Below the pieces are notes generated by a model that worked only from the letters and a program-made list of their open reading frames with translations, did not search any database and had not been told where the DNA came from. The position numbers and the translations under genes were made by a program. A stretch of DNA of 5,820 nucleotides, from positions 1-5,820 of the forward strand of contig JAAYFX010000187.1 of assembly GCA_012728025.1 (NCBI GenBank), in the 5' to 3' direction. The DNA is from Clostridiales bacterium (GTDB lineage: Bacteria > Bacillota > Clostridia > Oscillospirales > Oscillospiraceae). Below are positions 1 through 5,816 of the stretch, in pieces (position 1 is the stretch's first letter; the number at the start of each line of letters is the position of its first letter).

Positions 1-622
1 GCCATATATTAAGCCCCATTATGTTCAGGGCATAAACGGAGAAAAAGTTTACAGAAGTGTGCATAAAAAGGGCAAGCAAAAGCCAGAGGAGACTTTTTCT
101 TCTTAAGCTTTGCATAACAAGCACCGAAAGCCCCATATGAATAGCTATGGTTAAAATCCTTTCAATTCCACCGGCGGCAGCGGCAGAAAAACTAAGCTGG
201 GAATAAAACTCAGAGTTTTGCGAGAGCAAAACTGCCAGCGTGGGCAGCCCCACCAGAAGAATTGATTCAATGGCGCCATGGCCTAGACCAAAGGCAAGGG
301 CATCGTCAATAGTGCGCTGTTTTTTCATAAAAAAGCCCATTATAATATACCTGCCTATTTCCTCAAAAAGGGCAGCTGTGAGGGATAGGAAAAGTATATA
401 AAGCACAGGATGGGCAGAAGCCATAAGCTGATACCAGCCCATTTGGGGAAGGACAAACTGCAAAAGGGGGATACGGCTTATAAGCTGAAAAACAAAAAAG
501 CACAGGGCACCTAAAAATATGGAAGGAAAAAGTGGACGCTTTTTAACACCGGCATAAATTATTAAGCCCAAAGGCAGAACCAGTGATGCCAAGGCCGAAA
601 ATGAAAGTCCCGCAAAAATCAT
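1..622 (-). CDS. YhfC-family putative intramembrane metalloprotease (C-terminus cut by window edge)
   Basis: I translated this by hand: it is open from ATG at 622 to the window edge, giving 207 visible residues. The protein is very hydrophobic, with likely membrane segments near residues 4-24, 33-50, 71-86, 109-133, 151-170 and 178-198. Polar residues lie inside or beside these segments in the pattern of the YhfC family (PF10086), which is related to PrsW-type proteases: FEEIGRY (E87, E88, R91), GLGHGAIES (H115, E119), GGIERI (E154), HMGLS (H162) and HTSVN (H188, N192). These are the probable metal-binding and catalytic residues; activity is inferred from the family and no substrate can be named. 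An AGGAGG site 7 bases before the ATG fixes the start. The gene begins 22 bases after the DUF975 stop, so the two are probably co-transcribed. B. subtilis YhfC is about 260 residues from memory, so some 50 residues are probably missing. Confidence 0.85.
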   Translation of the reverse strand, partial: MIFAGLSFSALASLVLPLGLIIYAGVKKRPLFPSIFLGALCFFVFQLISRIPLLQFVLPQMGWYQLMASAHPVLYILFLSLTAALFEEIGRYIIMGFFMKKQRTIDDALAFGLGHGAIESILLVGLPTLAVLLSQNSEFYSQLSFSAAAAGGIERILTIAIHMGLSVLVMQSLRRKSLLWLLLALFMHTSVNFFSVYALNIMGLNIW

Positions 623-629
623 ATTATTT

Positions 630-635
630 CCTCCT
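630..635 (-). promoter_or_regulatory. Ribosome binding site of the YhfC-family gene
   Basis: The minus strand reads AGGAGG, a perfect Shine-Dalgarno core, 7 bases before the ATG at 622. It lies in the short gap after the DUF975 stop codon, supporting the start chosen and independent translation of the second gene of the pair. Confidence 0.9.
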
Positions 636-644
636 ATATTCAGC

Positions 645-1346
645 TCAGACAGCTCGATTGAGTTTGTTTGGCATATTCCTTAGGGCTATATAATAATTTA
701 CATAGCTAAGACCTTTATAAGGGATTACATAAATTGAGACAAAGGGCAGAACCGTAAGCAGGGACCAGCCTAAAAAGCTTAAATCTAAAACAAAAAGCTC
801 CCACTTTCGGCCTATCATCATTTGCTTACTGCGGCGTATGCACTCAAGAGCGCCTATATCCGGATTATCCAGCATGATGAAAAGTGCCATACGGTAGCGG
901 TATGAGGCGATTATCCCTGGGATAATGAGAAGAAGCGACCAAAGATATATGAAAAAGAACATCAGTATATGCAGCCAAAGCACCTTAAAAAATATGCCGA
1001 AGCCGTCAAACAAGTTTCCGTAAGAGGCTTTTTTGCCGCTGCAAAGATTAAAGCTGTATATCCTAAAGCCCACATCCATCATGAGGTACATGATAGATAT
1101 TGCAAGCATTAAAAGAAAGGCTGTAAGCCCAAGCTCGGGCATAGTCGGCATATAGTCATAATTTCCGGATGCAAAAGCCTCCATCATGCCACTGAACATT
1201 TGTGCCTGACCACTAACAGACATTAAGAGAAAGTTAAGCACATAGGATATGGAGAAAAAAACTAAAGCCACTAAAAAAGGGCTGGGCTTTGATTTTGACA
1301 TCAGAATTCTAGCGTTGTTTTTTATGGCTGGACGGCTTATTTTCAT
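645..1346 (-). CDS. DUF975 family integral membrane protein
   Basis: This 233-residue protein has the hallmarks of the DUF975 family (PF06161), which is common in Firmicutes and of unknown function. It starts MKISRPAIKNNAR, the usual short basic N-terminus. Membrane segments are likely near residues 23-43, 74-92, 113-145 and 187-208. The conserved block runs from about 136 to 200: LWSLLLIIPGIIASYRY, LDNPDIGALECIRRSK, then GRKWELFVLDLSFLGW. The reading frame is open further upstream to 1448, but I start at 1346 because GAAGGAG lies 7 bases before it, the N-terminus then fits the family, and a promoter occupies the upstream extension. It heads a two-gene unit with the YhfC-type protein. The family assignment is firm; no function can be given. 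Confidence 0.9.
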   Translation of the reverse strand: MKISRPAIKNNARILMSKSKPSPFLVALVFFSISYVLNFLLMSVSGQAQMFSGMMEAFASGNYDYMPTMPELGLTAFLLMLAISIMYLMMDVGFRIYSFNLCSGKKASYGNLFDGFGIFFKVLWLHILMFFFIYLWSLLLIIPGIIASYRYRMALFIMLDNPDIGALECIRRSKQMMIGRKWELFVLDLSFLGWSLLTVLPFVSIYVIPYKGLSYVNYYIALRNMPNKLNRAV

Positions 1347-1353
1347 AGGGATG

Positions 1354-1360
1354 CTCCTTC
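1354..1360 (-). promoter_or_regulatory. Ribosome binding site of the DUF975 gene
   Basis: The minus strand reads GAAGGAG 7 bases before the ATG at 1346. It decides between this start and the longer open frame reaching 1448. Confidence 0.88.
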
Positions 1361-1419
1361 CGGATTTTGCGGCGGTTTGACATAAATGTGTTAATTGCCA
1401 GTGCCAATAGTACAGTGTT

Positions 1420-1448
1420 ATTATGGGCTGAAAGGAAGGCTTTGTCAA
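1420..1448 (-). promoter_or_regulatory. Sigma-A type promoter of the DUF975–YhfC unit
   Basis: On the minus strand a perfect -35 (TTGACA, 1448-1443) is followed by exactly 17 bases and a -10 of CATAAT (1425-1420, five of six to TATAAT). Transcription should start near 1413, giving a leader of about 67 bases before the ATG at 1346. The promoter lies downstream of the sigE terminator, so the two membrane genes should form an independent unit, probably expressed in vegetative cells. A small CAATT-N3-AATTG inverted repeat at 1466-1478 lies just upstream and could be an operator, but the arms are short and AT-rich. Confidence 0.85.
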
Positions 1449-1496
1449 GGTCTATGCAGTCTTTGCAATTAGAAATTGACGTATAAGAAGCTTTGG

Positions 1497-1536
1497 AAAA
1501 ATAAGACGGCGGCAGGACATATCTCTGCCTGCCGCC
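1497..1536 (-). terminator. Intrinsic terminator closing the spoIIGA–sigE unit
   Basis: A perfect 9-bp GC-rich stem (GGCGGCAGG at 1508-1516 with CCTGCCGCC at 1528-1536) encloses an 11-base loop. On the minus strand it is followed by a T-rich tail, TCTTATTTTT (1506-1497). The plus-strand side lacks a T-run, so it acts for minus-strand transcription. It begins 43 bases after the sigE stop and ends the sporulation unit before the DUF975 promoter. Confidence 0.88.
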
Positions 1537-1579
1537 ATACAAAAGAGCCTAATATATCATACCGCAACCTTTAAAAAAG

Positions 1580-2317
1580 CTAACGGCTTTGCCTTATGAT
1601 TTCTCGTCTTAATCTCACGATAATGCGCTTTTCCAGACGGCTTATATATGATTGGGATATGCCCATAATATCGGCCACCTCTTTTTGTGTGTATTCTGTG
1701 GAGCCGCAAAGACCAAAGCGCATTACAATTATATTTTTTTCCCGCTCATCAAGGCAGGCCACGGCATCAAGAAGCATTTGCCTATCAGCATCATCCTCTA
1801 AAGGACGGGAAATTTCGTCACCATCGCTGCCGAGAATGTCGGAAAGCAAAAGCTCATTGCCATCCCAATCTGTATTTAAAGGTTCGTCAAGGGAAACCTC
1901 TGCCTTTTGGCCGTTAATTTTTCTTAAATACATGAGAATCTCGTTCTCAACACAGCGGGAAGCATAGGTGGCAAGCTTTATTTTCTTGTCACCTTTAAAA
2001 GTTCCTATGGCCTTAATAAGACCAATGGTGCCAATGGAAATAAGGTCCTCAAGGCCCACCCCTGTGTTTTCAAAGCGGCGGGCAATATAGACCACAAGGC
2101 GCAAATTATGCTCTATAAGCAGATTTTTTGCCTGCTCGTCCCCGCATTCCAAAGCATCCAAAGCATGCTGCTCTTGGTCTTTGGGAAGGGGAGGGGGCAG
2201 GATGTCGCTGCCGCCTATATAGTGAATGGAGGGCGGGCGGCAAAGATGCAGTTTTAACAGAACTTCTCTATAAGTTATGTATATTTTTGCTTGAGCTTGT
2301 CGTAGTTTAAGTTTCAA
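1580..2317 (-). CDS. sigE: Pro-sigma-E, mother-cell sporulation sigma factor
   Basis: This directs RNA polymerase to early mother-cell sporulation genes after being activated at the septum by SpoIIGA. With the TTG start at 2317 it has 245 residues (B. subtilis SigE: 239). The N-terminal pro-sequence is basic and amphipathic (MKLKLRQ..., residues 1-32) and leads into YIGGSDILPPPL (33-44), where the mature protein should begin by comparison with B. subtilis. Region 2 spans about 56-133 and includes NLRLVVYIARRFENTG, DLISIGTIGLIKA and KLATYASRCVENEILMYLR. DEPLNTDWDGNELLLSD follows at 144-160. Region 4 (about 182-240) carries the helix-turn-helix TQKEVADIMGISQSYISRLE. The frame is open to a GTG at 2350, but TTG 2317 gives the family N-terminus (MKLKLR against MKKLKLR) and sits 6 bases after GGGGGTG. 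It follows spoIIGA by 59 bases, and its stop is TAG. Confidence 0.96.
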   Translation of the reverse strand: MKLKLRQAQAKIYITYREVLLKLHLCRPPSIHYIGGSDILPPPLPKDQEQHALDALECGDEQAKNLLIEHNLRLVVYIARRFENTGVGLEDLISIGTIGLIKAIGTFKGDKKIKLATYASRCVENEILMYLRKINGQKAEVSLDEPLNTDWDGNELLLSDILGSDGDEISRPLEDDADRQMLLDAVACLDEREKNIIVMRFGLCGSTEYTQKEVADIMGISQSYISRLEKRIIVRLRREIIRQSR

Positions 2318-2323
2318 AAAGAA

Positions 2324-2330
2324 CACCCCC
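2324..2330 (-). promoter_or_regulatory. Ribosome binding site that fixes the TTG start of sigE
   Basis: The minus strand reads GGGGGTG, which can pair with the 16S anti-Shine-Dalgarno as GGAGGTG does, with one G-U pair. It is 6 bases before TTG 2317 and lies inside the longer reading frame that starts at GTG 2350. It therefore argues that the GTG start is wrong. Confidence 0.75.
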
Positions 2331-2361
2331 AATTGTTTGCAAATACCCACTTAGTTGGATA

Positions 2362-2374
2362 TTTTAAGTTAAAA
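2362..2374. repeat. Small perfect inverted repeat in the spoIIGA–sigE gap
   Basis: TTTTAA-G-TTAAAA is symmetrical around position 2368 and starts 3 bases after the spoIIGA stop. The arms are only 6 bp and entirely A/T, so it is too weak for a terminator and may be chance. The gap shows no clear promoter, so co-transcription of spoIIGA and sigE is the simplest reading. Confidence 0.3.
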
Positions 2375-2376
2375 CC

Positions 2377-3210
2377 TTAAATTATTGCGGAAAACTCACC
2401 GTCAGGACACATATTCGTGGGACTAAACCCCACCAAAAGCTTGTCAGTGTTTTTTCCGGAAACCTGTGCCCTGTCAGGTTTGAAAACAGGAAGCATGGCA
2501 AAGGGCACCCCCACGGCAGAGTATGGAACAAGGCGAAAGCGTGAGCGCAGGGCCTCGTGTTCCGAAACCGCCAGCATAAACTCCGGCGCTCCCCGCAAAA
2601 GTGCAAGGGTGCAATCCTCAGGCAAAAGCTGCTTTGCGGCATCAAGACCCGTTACCATAACAGGCAGGCCGCTTATGGGGTCGTAAAGCTCGTTTCCCGT
2701 ATCCCGCAGAGCAACTATTTCCGAAGTTTTTCCACAAAGGGTAATGGAGACGGATAGGGTTTCCCGCTGCTGCCTTGTGCCAAATCGGCGAAAAACTAAG
2801 TTTAAAATAAAATAGCAGACTGCAAAGGATAAAAGCAGAATACGGAGTGAGACGTTTATGTAAAACCCGCCGGAAAAGACCTCCCCTGCAAAAAGGGATA
2901 TTGCGAAAACTGCTCCCCCGAAGGCGGCGGACATGGCAAGAAAGGTTAAAAAGGGTTTTATAAGATTTTGTGAGCCACTGTATGAAATTAAAGCCATGAA
3001 AGCGCCAAGGCAAAGTTTTAAAATAGGTAGGGAAAGAAAAGAAAAGGAAGGAAAAAGCACTGCTACGGAATATAAGGCCCCCAGAGCCGCCCCAAGAGAA
3101 TATCTCCAACGCTTTAAAGGCAGGCTGCAAACCCTTGCCGTCAGAAGGAGGATAAAATAATTTATGATAAAATTCAGAAGGAACACAGAGTCCACATAAA
3201 TCGTTTTCAT
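2377..3210 (-). CDS. spoIIGA: SpoIIGA, membrane-anchored pro-sigma-E processing protease
   Basis: SpoIIGA is the septal-membrane aspartic protease that removes the pro-sequence of sigma-E. With ATG 3210 it has 277 residues. The N-terminal half is membrane-embedded, with about five segments (near 5-24, 37-54, 57-76, 84-108 and 122-140), starting MKTIYVDSVFLLNF as expected for the family. The C-terminal half is the protease domain, with the catalytic motif in ALRDTGNELYDP (D170-T171-G172), then GLPVMV, RLVPYSAVG (226-234) and the terminal DGEFSAII (270-277). B. subtilis SpoIIGA continues some 15-20 residues beyond this point, from memory, so the tail here is short, but all recognised motifs are present. 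A longer frame from TTG 3237 exists; I prefer 3210 because it gives the family N-terminus. Neither start has a Shine-Dalgarno sequence. It is followed by its substrate gene sigE. Confidence 0.95.
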   Translation of the reverse strand: MKTIYVDSVFLLNFIINYFILLLTARVCSLPLKRWRYSLGAALGALYSVAVLFPSFSFLSLPILKLCLGAFMALISYSGSQNLIKPFLTFLAMSAAFGGAVFAISLFAGEVFSGGFYINVSLRILLLSFAVCYFILNLVFRRFGTRQQRETLSVSITLCGKTSEIVALRDTGNELYDPISGLPVMVTGLDAAKQLLPEDCTLALLRGAPEFMLAVSEHEALRSRFRLVPYSAVGVPFAMLPVFKPDRAQVSGKNTDKLLVGFSPTNMCPDGEFSAII

Positions 3211-3216
3211 ATATGA

Positions 3217-3222
3217 AGTATA
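3217..3222 (-). promoter_or_regulatory. Candidate -10 element of spoIIGA, possibly giving a leaderless mRNA
   Basis: The minus strand has TATACT (five of six to TATAAT), six bases before the spoIIGA ATG at 3210. Initiation about seven bases downstream would put the 5' end at the start codon itself. I see no good -35 at either 17 or 22 bases upstream. That would suit an activator-dependent promoter such as the Spo0A-dependent spoIIG promoter of B. subtilis, but no good Spo0A box is visible; the best is a 5-of-7 match, AGTCGCA, at 3254-3260 on the plus strand. A promoter is expected in 3211-3262 because a strong terminator lies just upstream. Confidence 0.4.
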
Positions 3223-3261
3223 TGGGACAAGGGGCAAAAAAATCGTTGCTTTAAGTCGCAG

Positions 3262-3307
3262 AAAAATAATAATCCGATAAGCTTTAAGCCTACCGGATTA
3301 TTATTTT
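3262..3307 (-). terminator. Long intrinsic terminator of glgP
   Basis: Two 22-base arms (3286-3307 and 3263-3284) flank position 3285 and can form a nearly continuous hairpin with a tiny loop. In minus-strand RNA the two imperfect positions (3277/3293 and 3280/3290) are G-U pairs; in plus-strand RNA they would be A-C mismatches. The outer stem on the minus-strand 3' side ends in a T-run (TTATTTTT). It starts 11 bases after the glgP stop and separates glgP from spoIIGA. Confidence 0.9.
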
Positions 3308-3318
3308 AAGATTTTAAA

Positions 3319-5715
3319 TCAAATGTGCCAGATGTTTTCCGCATATTCGGAAACTGCCCTGTCGGCTGCAAAAACTCCGCTTCTGGCAATGTTCATAAGG
3401 GAAATACGTGAGCGGGATTTTTCGTCGGAAAGAGTTTCGTATAGCCTGTCGTGGGTTTTAACATAGCTGTCGAAATCGGCCAAGAGCATATATTCATCCC
3501 CTCCGTAAACAAGGCGGGAGACAAGGTCTGAATAGCTTTCCCCGTCGGAAAAGCCCTTGCTAAAGCGGTTTAAAACATTTCTTATATCGCTGTTTTTTTC
3601 ATAAACATCCACAGGTGAATAACCACTTTTTTTAAGGTTCACAACCTCATCTGCACGAAGACCGAAAAGGAACATATTTTCATCTCCAAGCCTTTCATAC
3701 ATCTCCACATTGGCCCCGTCAAGAGTGCCTATGGTTATGGCGCCGTTCATCATAAGTTTCATGTTGCCTGTGCCGCTGGCCTCCTTACCCGCCGTTGAAA
3801 TCTGCTGGGAAATCTGTGCCGCCGGCATAAGCTTTTCGGCCACAGATACCCTATAATTTTTCGCAAAGTATACCTGAAGCTTTCCCCTGCACAGCTCATC
3901 GTCCTCTATGTCCTTGGACAGTGAGCAGATAAGGCTTATTATGCGTTTTGCCACACTGTAACTTCCGGCGGCCTTTGCCCCGAAAATAAAGCAGCGTGGG
4001 GCAAAATATGCCTCGGGATTTTGGTGGATACGGTTTTGAAGATGGCAAATCAGCATGGCACAAAGCATTTGACGCTTATACTCGTGGAGCCTTTTCACCT
4101 GAACGTCAAAAATAAATGAGGGGTCTATATTAGTGCCGGAAGTTTTAAAAGCGTATTGAGAAAAAGCTTTCTTGTTTTGGAGCTTTATTTCGTCCAGACG
4201 GCGCAAAACTTCAAAATCATCTGAAAAGTCCTCAAGCCCTTTTAAAAGCTCCGGCTTTTTAAGGTATTCGTCGCCGCCTAAAAGTTCGCATATAAGGAAG
4301 TGGAGTTCGGGGTTTATCTGGGAAAGCCAGCGCCTGTGGTCAATGCCGTTGGTGACGTTTACAAACCTTTTGGGGCTTTGGCTGTAAACATCACGGAAAA
4401 GGTCATTTTTAAGGATGTCGCTGTGAAGCTTTGACACACCGTTTACCTTATCGCAGACTGCAAGGCAGATGTTTGCCATGCGCACCATGCCGCCTTCAAT
4501 GATGAGATTTCGCAAAACCGCAGTGTCATCATCTTTAAAATCCTGTGCTAAACTTGCCCTGTAACGAAGGTCAATTTCCCGTATTATTTGCCAGATACGG
4601 GGAAGCTGCTGGGCTATAATTTCCTGTGGCCAGCGCTCTAGGGCCTCGGACATGACGGTGTGATTTGTGTAGTTTGTGCAGGCGGAAACAATGGAAAGGG
4701 CCTCATCCCAGCCAAGGCCGTCCTCATCCATAAAAATCCGCATAAGCTCCGGAATTATCATGGTTGGGTGGGTATCATTTATCTGGAAAACATGGTGTTT
4801 GGCAAAGCTTAACACATTTCCATGCTTTTCCCTGTGCCTTTTAACAACAGACTGGGCCGTTGCGGAAACAAAGAAATACTGCTGTTGTATACGCAGCACT
4901 TTTCCCTCCCTGTGTTCGTCCGTAGGGTAGAGAACCTTTGTAATTACTTCTGCCATGGTTCGTTTTTCCATGGATTTAACATAATCACCACCGGAGAAAA
5001 GGTTCATATCAAGGCAACTGGCAGAGCGGGCCTCCCAAAGGCGCAGGGTGTTTACCCTTTTGCCCTCATAGCCTAAAATAAGCATATCCCGAGGTATGGC
5101 AAGGACAGAGGTATAGTCTTTTATAGAGGTAGTGCATTTGCCGCTTACCTCCCAACATTCCTCAAGCCTTCCGCCAAAGCGCACTTCCACCTCGTCACCA
5201 TAGCAGGGGACAAGCCAGCTATCGGCGGCTATGGCCCAGCTATCCGGACGCTCGACCTGAGCGCCGTTTTCAATTTTTTGGCGGAACATACCCAGCTCAT
5301 AGCATAGGCAGTAGCCTGTGGCGGGAAGGTCAAGGCTTGCAAGGCTATCCATATAACAGGCGGCAAGTCTGCCAAGGCCGCCGTTGCCAAGACCTGCATC
5401 CGGCTCCGTTTCAAAAATCTCGTAAGGGTCAAAGCCCATTTCCTCAAGGGCCTTAGTAAGCTCGGGCAAAACCCCTAGGTTGTAGGCGTTTTTTGAAAGG
5501 GACCTTCCCATCAAAAACTCCATGGACAGATAGTGTAGCTGCCGCCCGTCCTCAGAGCTTTGCCTTGCGTTAAGCCTTGCTGTCATTTCCCGAAGAAGAA
5601 TGGCACAGGCGGAAAAAATTTCGCTTTTGCTGGCCTTATGGGCGGCAACTCCAAAATGGGCATTTAGTTTATCTTCAATTTGTGATTTAAGGTTATTATT
5701 TTCAATTTGGCTCAT
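3319..5715 (-). CDS. glgP: Glycogen/alpha-glucan phosphorylase (GT35 family)
   Basis: This cytoplasmic pyridoxal-phosphate enzyme cleaves the terminal alpha-1,4-glucose of glycogen or maltodextrin with phosphate, releasing glucose-1-phosphate. The 798 residues are a full-length member (bacterial enzymes are about 800). In order: HYLSMEFLMGRS (61-72); the glycine-rich loop DAGLGNGGLGRLAACYMDSL (106-125); QINDTHPTM (311-319); TNYTNHTVMSEALERWP (347-363); NVTNGIDHRRW (453-463); the phosphate-binding DVQVKRLHEYKRQ (537-549; K541, R542 and K547 correspond to muscle K568, R569 and K574); and the cofactor site EASGTGNMKLMMNGA (645-659) with PLP lysine K653. The N-terminus before the first motif is short, so a muscle-type regulatory phosphorylation site is not evident. 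AAGGAA lies 7 bases before the ATG. Substrate preference (glycogen or maltodextrin) cannot be decided, and no other glycogen gene is in view. Confidence 0.96.
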   Translation of the reverse strand: MSQIENNNLKSQIEDKLNAHFGVAAHKASKSEIFSACAILLREMTARLNARQSSEDGRQLHYLSMEFLMGRSLSKNAYNLGVLPELTKALEEMGFDPYEIFETEPDAGLGNGGLGRLAACYMDSLASLDLPATGYCLCYELGMFRQKIENGAQVERPDSWAIAADSWLVPCYGDEVEVRFGGRLEECWEVSGKCTTSIKDYTSVLAIPRDMLILGYEGKRVNTLRLWEARSASCLDMNLFSGGDYVKSMEKRTMAEVITKVLYPTDEHREGKVLRIQQQYFFVSATAQSVVKRHREKHGNVLSFAKHHVFQINDTHPTMIIPELMRIFMDEDGLGWDEALSIVSACTNYTNHTVMSEALERWPQEIIAQQLPRIWQIIREIDLRYRASLAQDFKDDDTAVLRNLIIEGGMVRMANICLAVCDKVNGVSKLHSDILKNDLFRDVYSQSPKRFVNVTNGIDHRRWLSQINPELHFLICELLGGDEYLKKPELLKGLEDFSDDFEVLRRLDEIKLQNKKAFSQYAFKTSGTNIDPSFIFDVQVKRLHEYKRQMLCAMLICHLQNRIHQNPEAYFAPRCFIFGAKAAGSYSVAKRIISLICSLSKDIEDDELCRGKLQVYFAKNYRVSVAEKLMPAAQISQQISTAGKEASGTGNMKLMMNGAITIGTLDGANVEMYERLGDENMFLFGLRADEVVNLKKSGYSPVDVYEKNSDIRNVLNRFSKGFSDGESYSDLVSRLVYGGDEYMLLADFDSYVKTHDRLYETLSDEKSRSRISLMNIARSGVFAADRAVSEYAENIWHI

Positions 5716-5722
5716 AAGCCGG

Positions 5723-5728
5723 TTCCTT
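5723..5728 (-). promoter_or_regulatory. Ribosome binding site of glgP
   Basis: The minus strand reads AAGGAA 7 bases before the ATG at 5715. It is adequate but not perfect, and supports the start. Confidence 0.75.
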
Positions 5729-5774
5729 TCCCTGCTTGATAGGGGATTTGATTTTAGTTTTCCCCTTTTCCTTA

Positions 5775-5780
5775 TTTATA
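5775..5780 (-). promoter_or_regulatory. Weak candidate -10 element upstream of glgP
   Basis: The minus strand has TATAAA, which would give a leader of about 50 bases. The hexamer 17 bases upstream (CTACCC) is not a -35, so this is only a candidate. A 6-of-7 match to the Spo0A box (TTTCGAA against TGTCGAA) lies at 5788-5794 on the minus strand, within the would-be spacer. Confidence 0.3.
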
Positions 5781-5791
5781 AAAAGAGTTCG

Positions 5792-5816
5792 AAATAAGGG
5801 TAGCTAAGCCCTATTT
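5792..5816. other. Imperfect inverted repeat at the upstream edge, possible end of a preceding gene
   Basis: On the plus strand AAATAAGGG (5792-5800) and CCCTATTT (5809-5816) can pair with one bulged base, around an 8-base loop. On the minus strand it is followed by a CTCTTTTT tract a few bases later. It could be a weak terminator of a gene beyond the window or part of the glgP leader. The region is cut by the window edge, so this is left open. Confidence 0.35.

Noticed and set aside
1347..1448. N-terminal extension of the DUF975 gene to TTG 1448
   Set aside because: The extension covers the TTGACA/CATAAT promoter, has no ribosome binding site and does not resemble the family, while ATG 1346 has GAAGGAG at the right distance.
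1309..1542. 77-codon open frame on the minus strand across the sigE terminator
   Set aside because: It runs through the terminator hairpin and the DUF975 promoter and overlaps the DUF975 start in another frame. The product has no recognisable feature.
1573..1590. Small hairpin AAAGC-CGTTA-GCTTT followed by T's at the sigE stop codon
   Set aside because: The stem is only 5 bp and AT-rich. The 9-bp GC-rich hairpin at 1508-1536 is a far better terminator for the same unit.
1596..1967. Plus-strand open frame opposite sigE (123 codons)
   Set aside because: It is antisense to a highly conserved coding region, and its product is low-complexity and unlike any known family, as expected for a shadow frame.
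2318..2350. N-terminal extension of sigE to GTG 2350
   Set aside because: There is no ribosome binding site before GTG 2350, and the GGGGGTG site for TTG 2317 lies inside the extension. The added residues do not match SigE N-termini.
2642..3130. 162-codon minus-strand frame within spoIIGA
   Set aside because: It is out of frame with the conserved SpoIIGA sequence and has no family features; SpoIIGA is clearly the real product.
3211..3237. N-terminal extension of spoIIGA to TTG 3237
   Set aside because: No Shine-Dalgarno sequence precedes it and the nine added residues precede a family-typical N-terminus at ATG 3210. It would also include the candidate -10.
4676..5076. Overlapping plus-strand open frames opposite glgP
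   Set aside because: They lie wholly within the glgP coding region, overlap each other and encode no recognisable protein.
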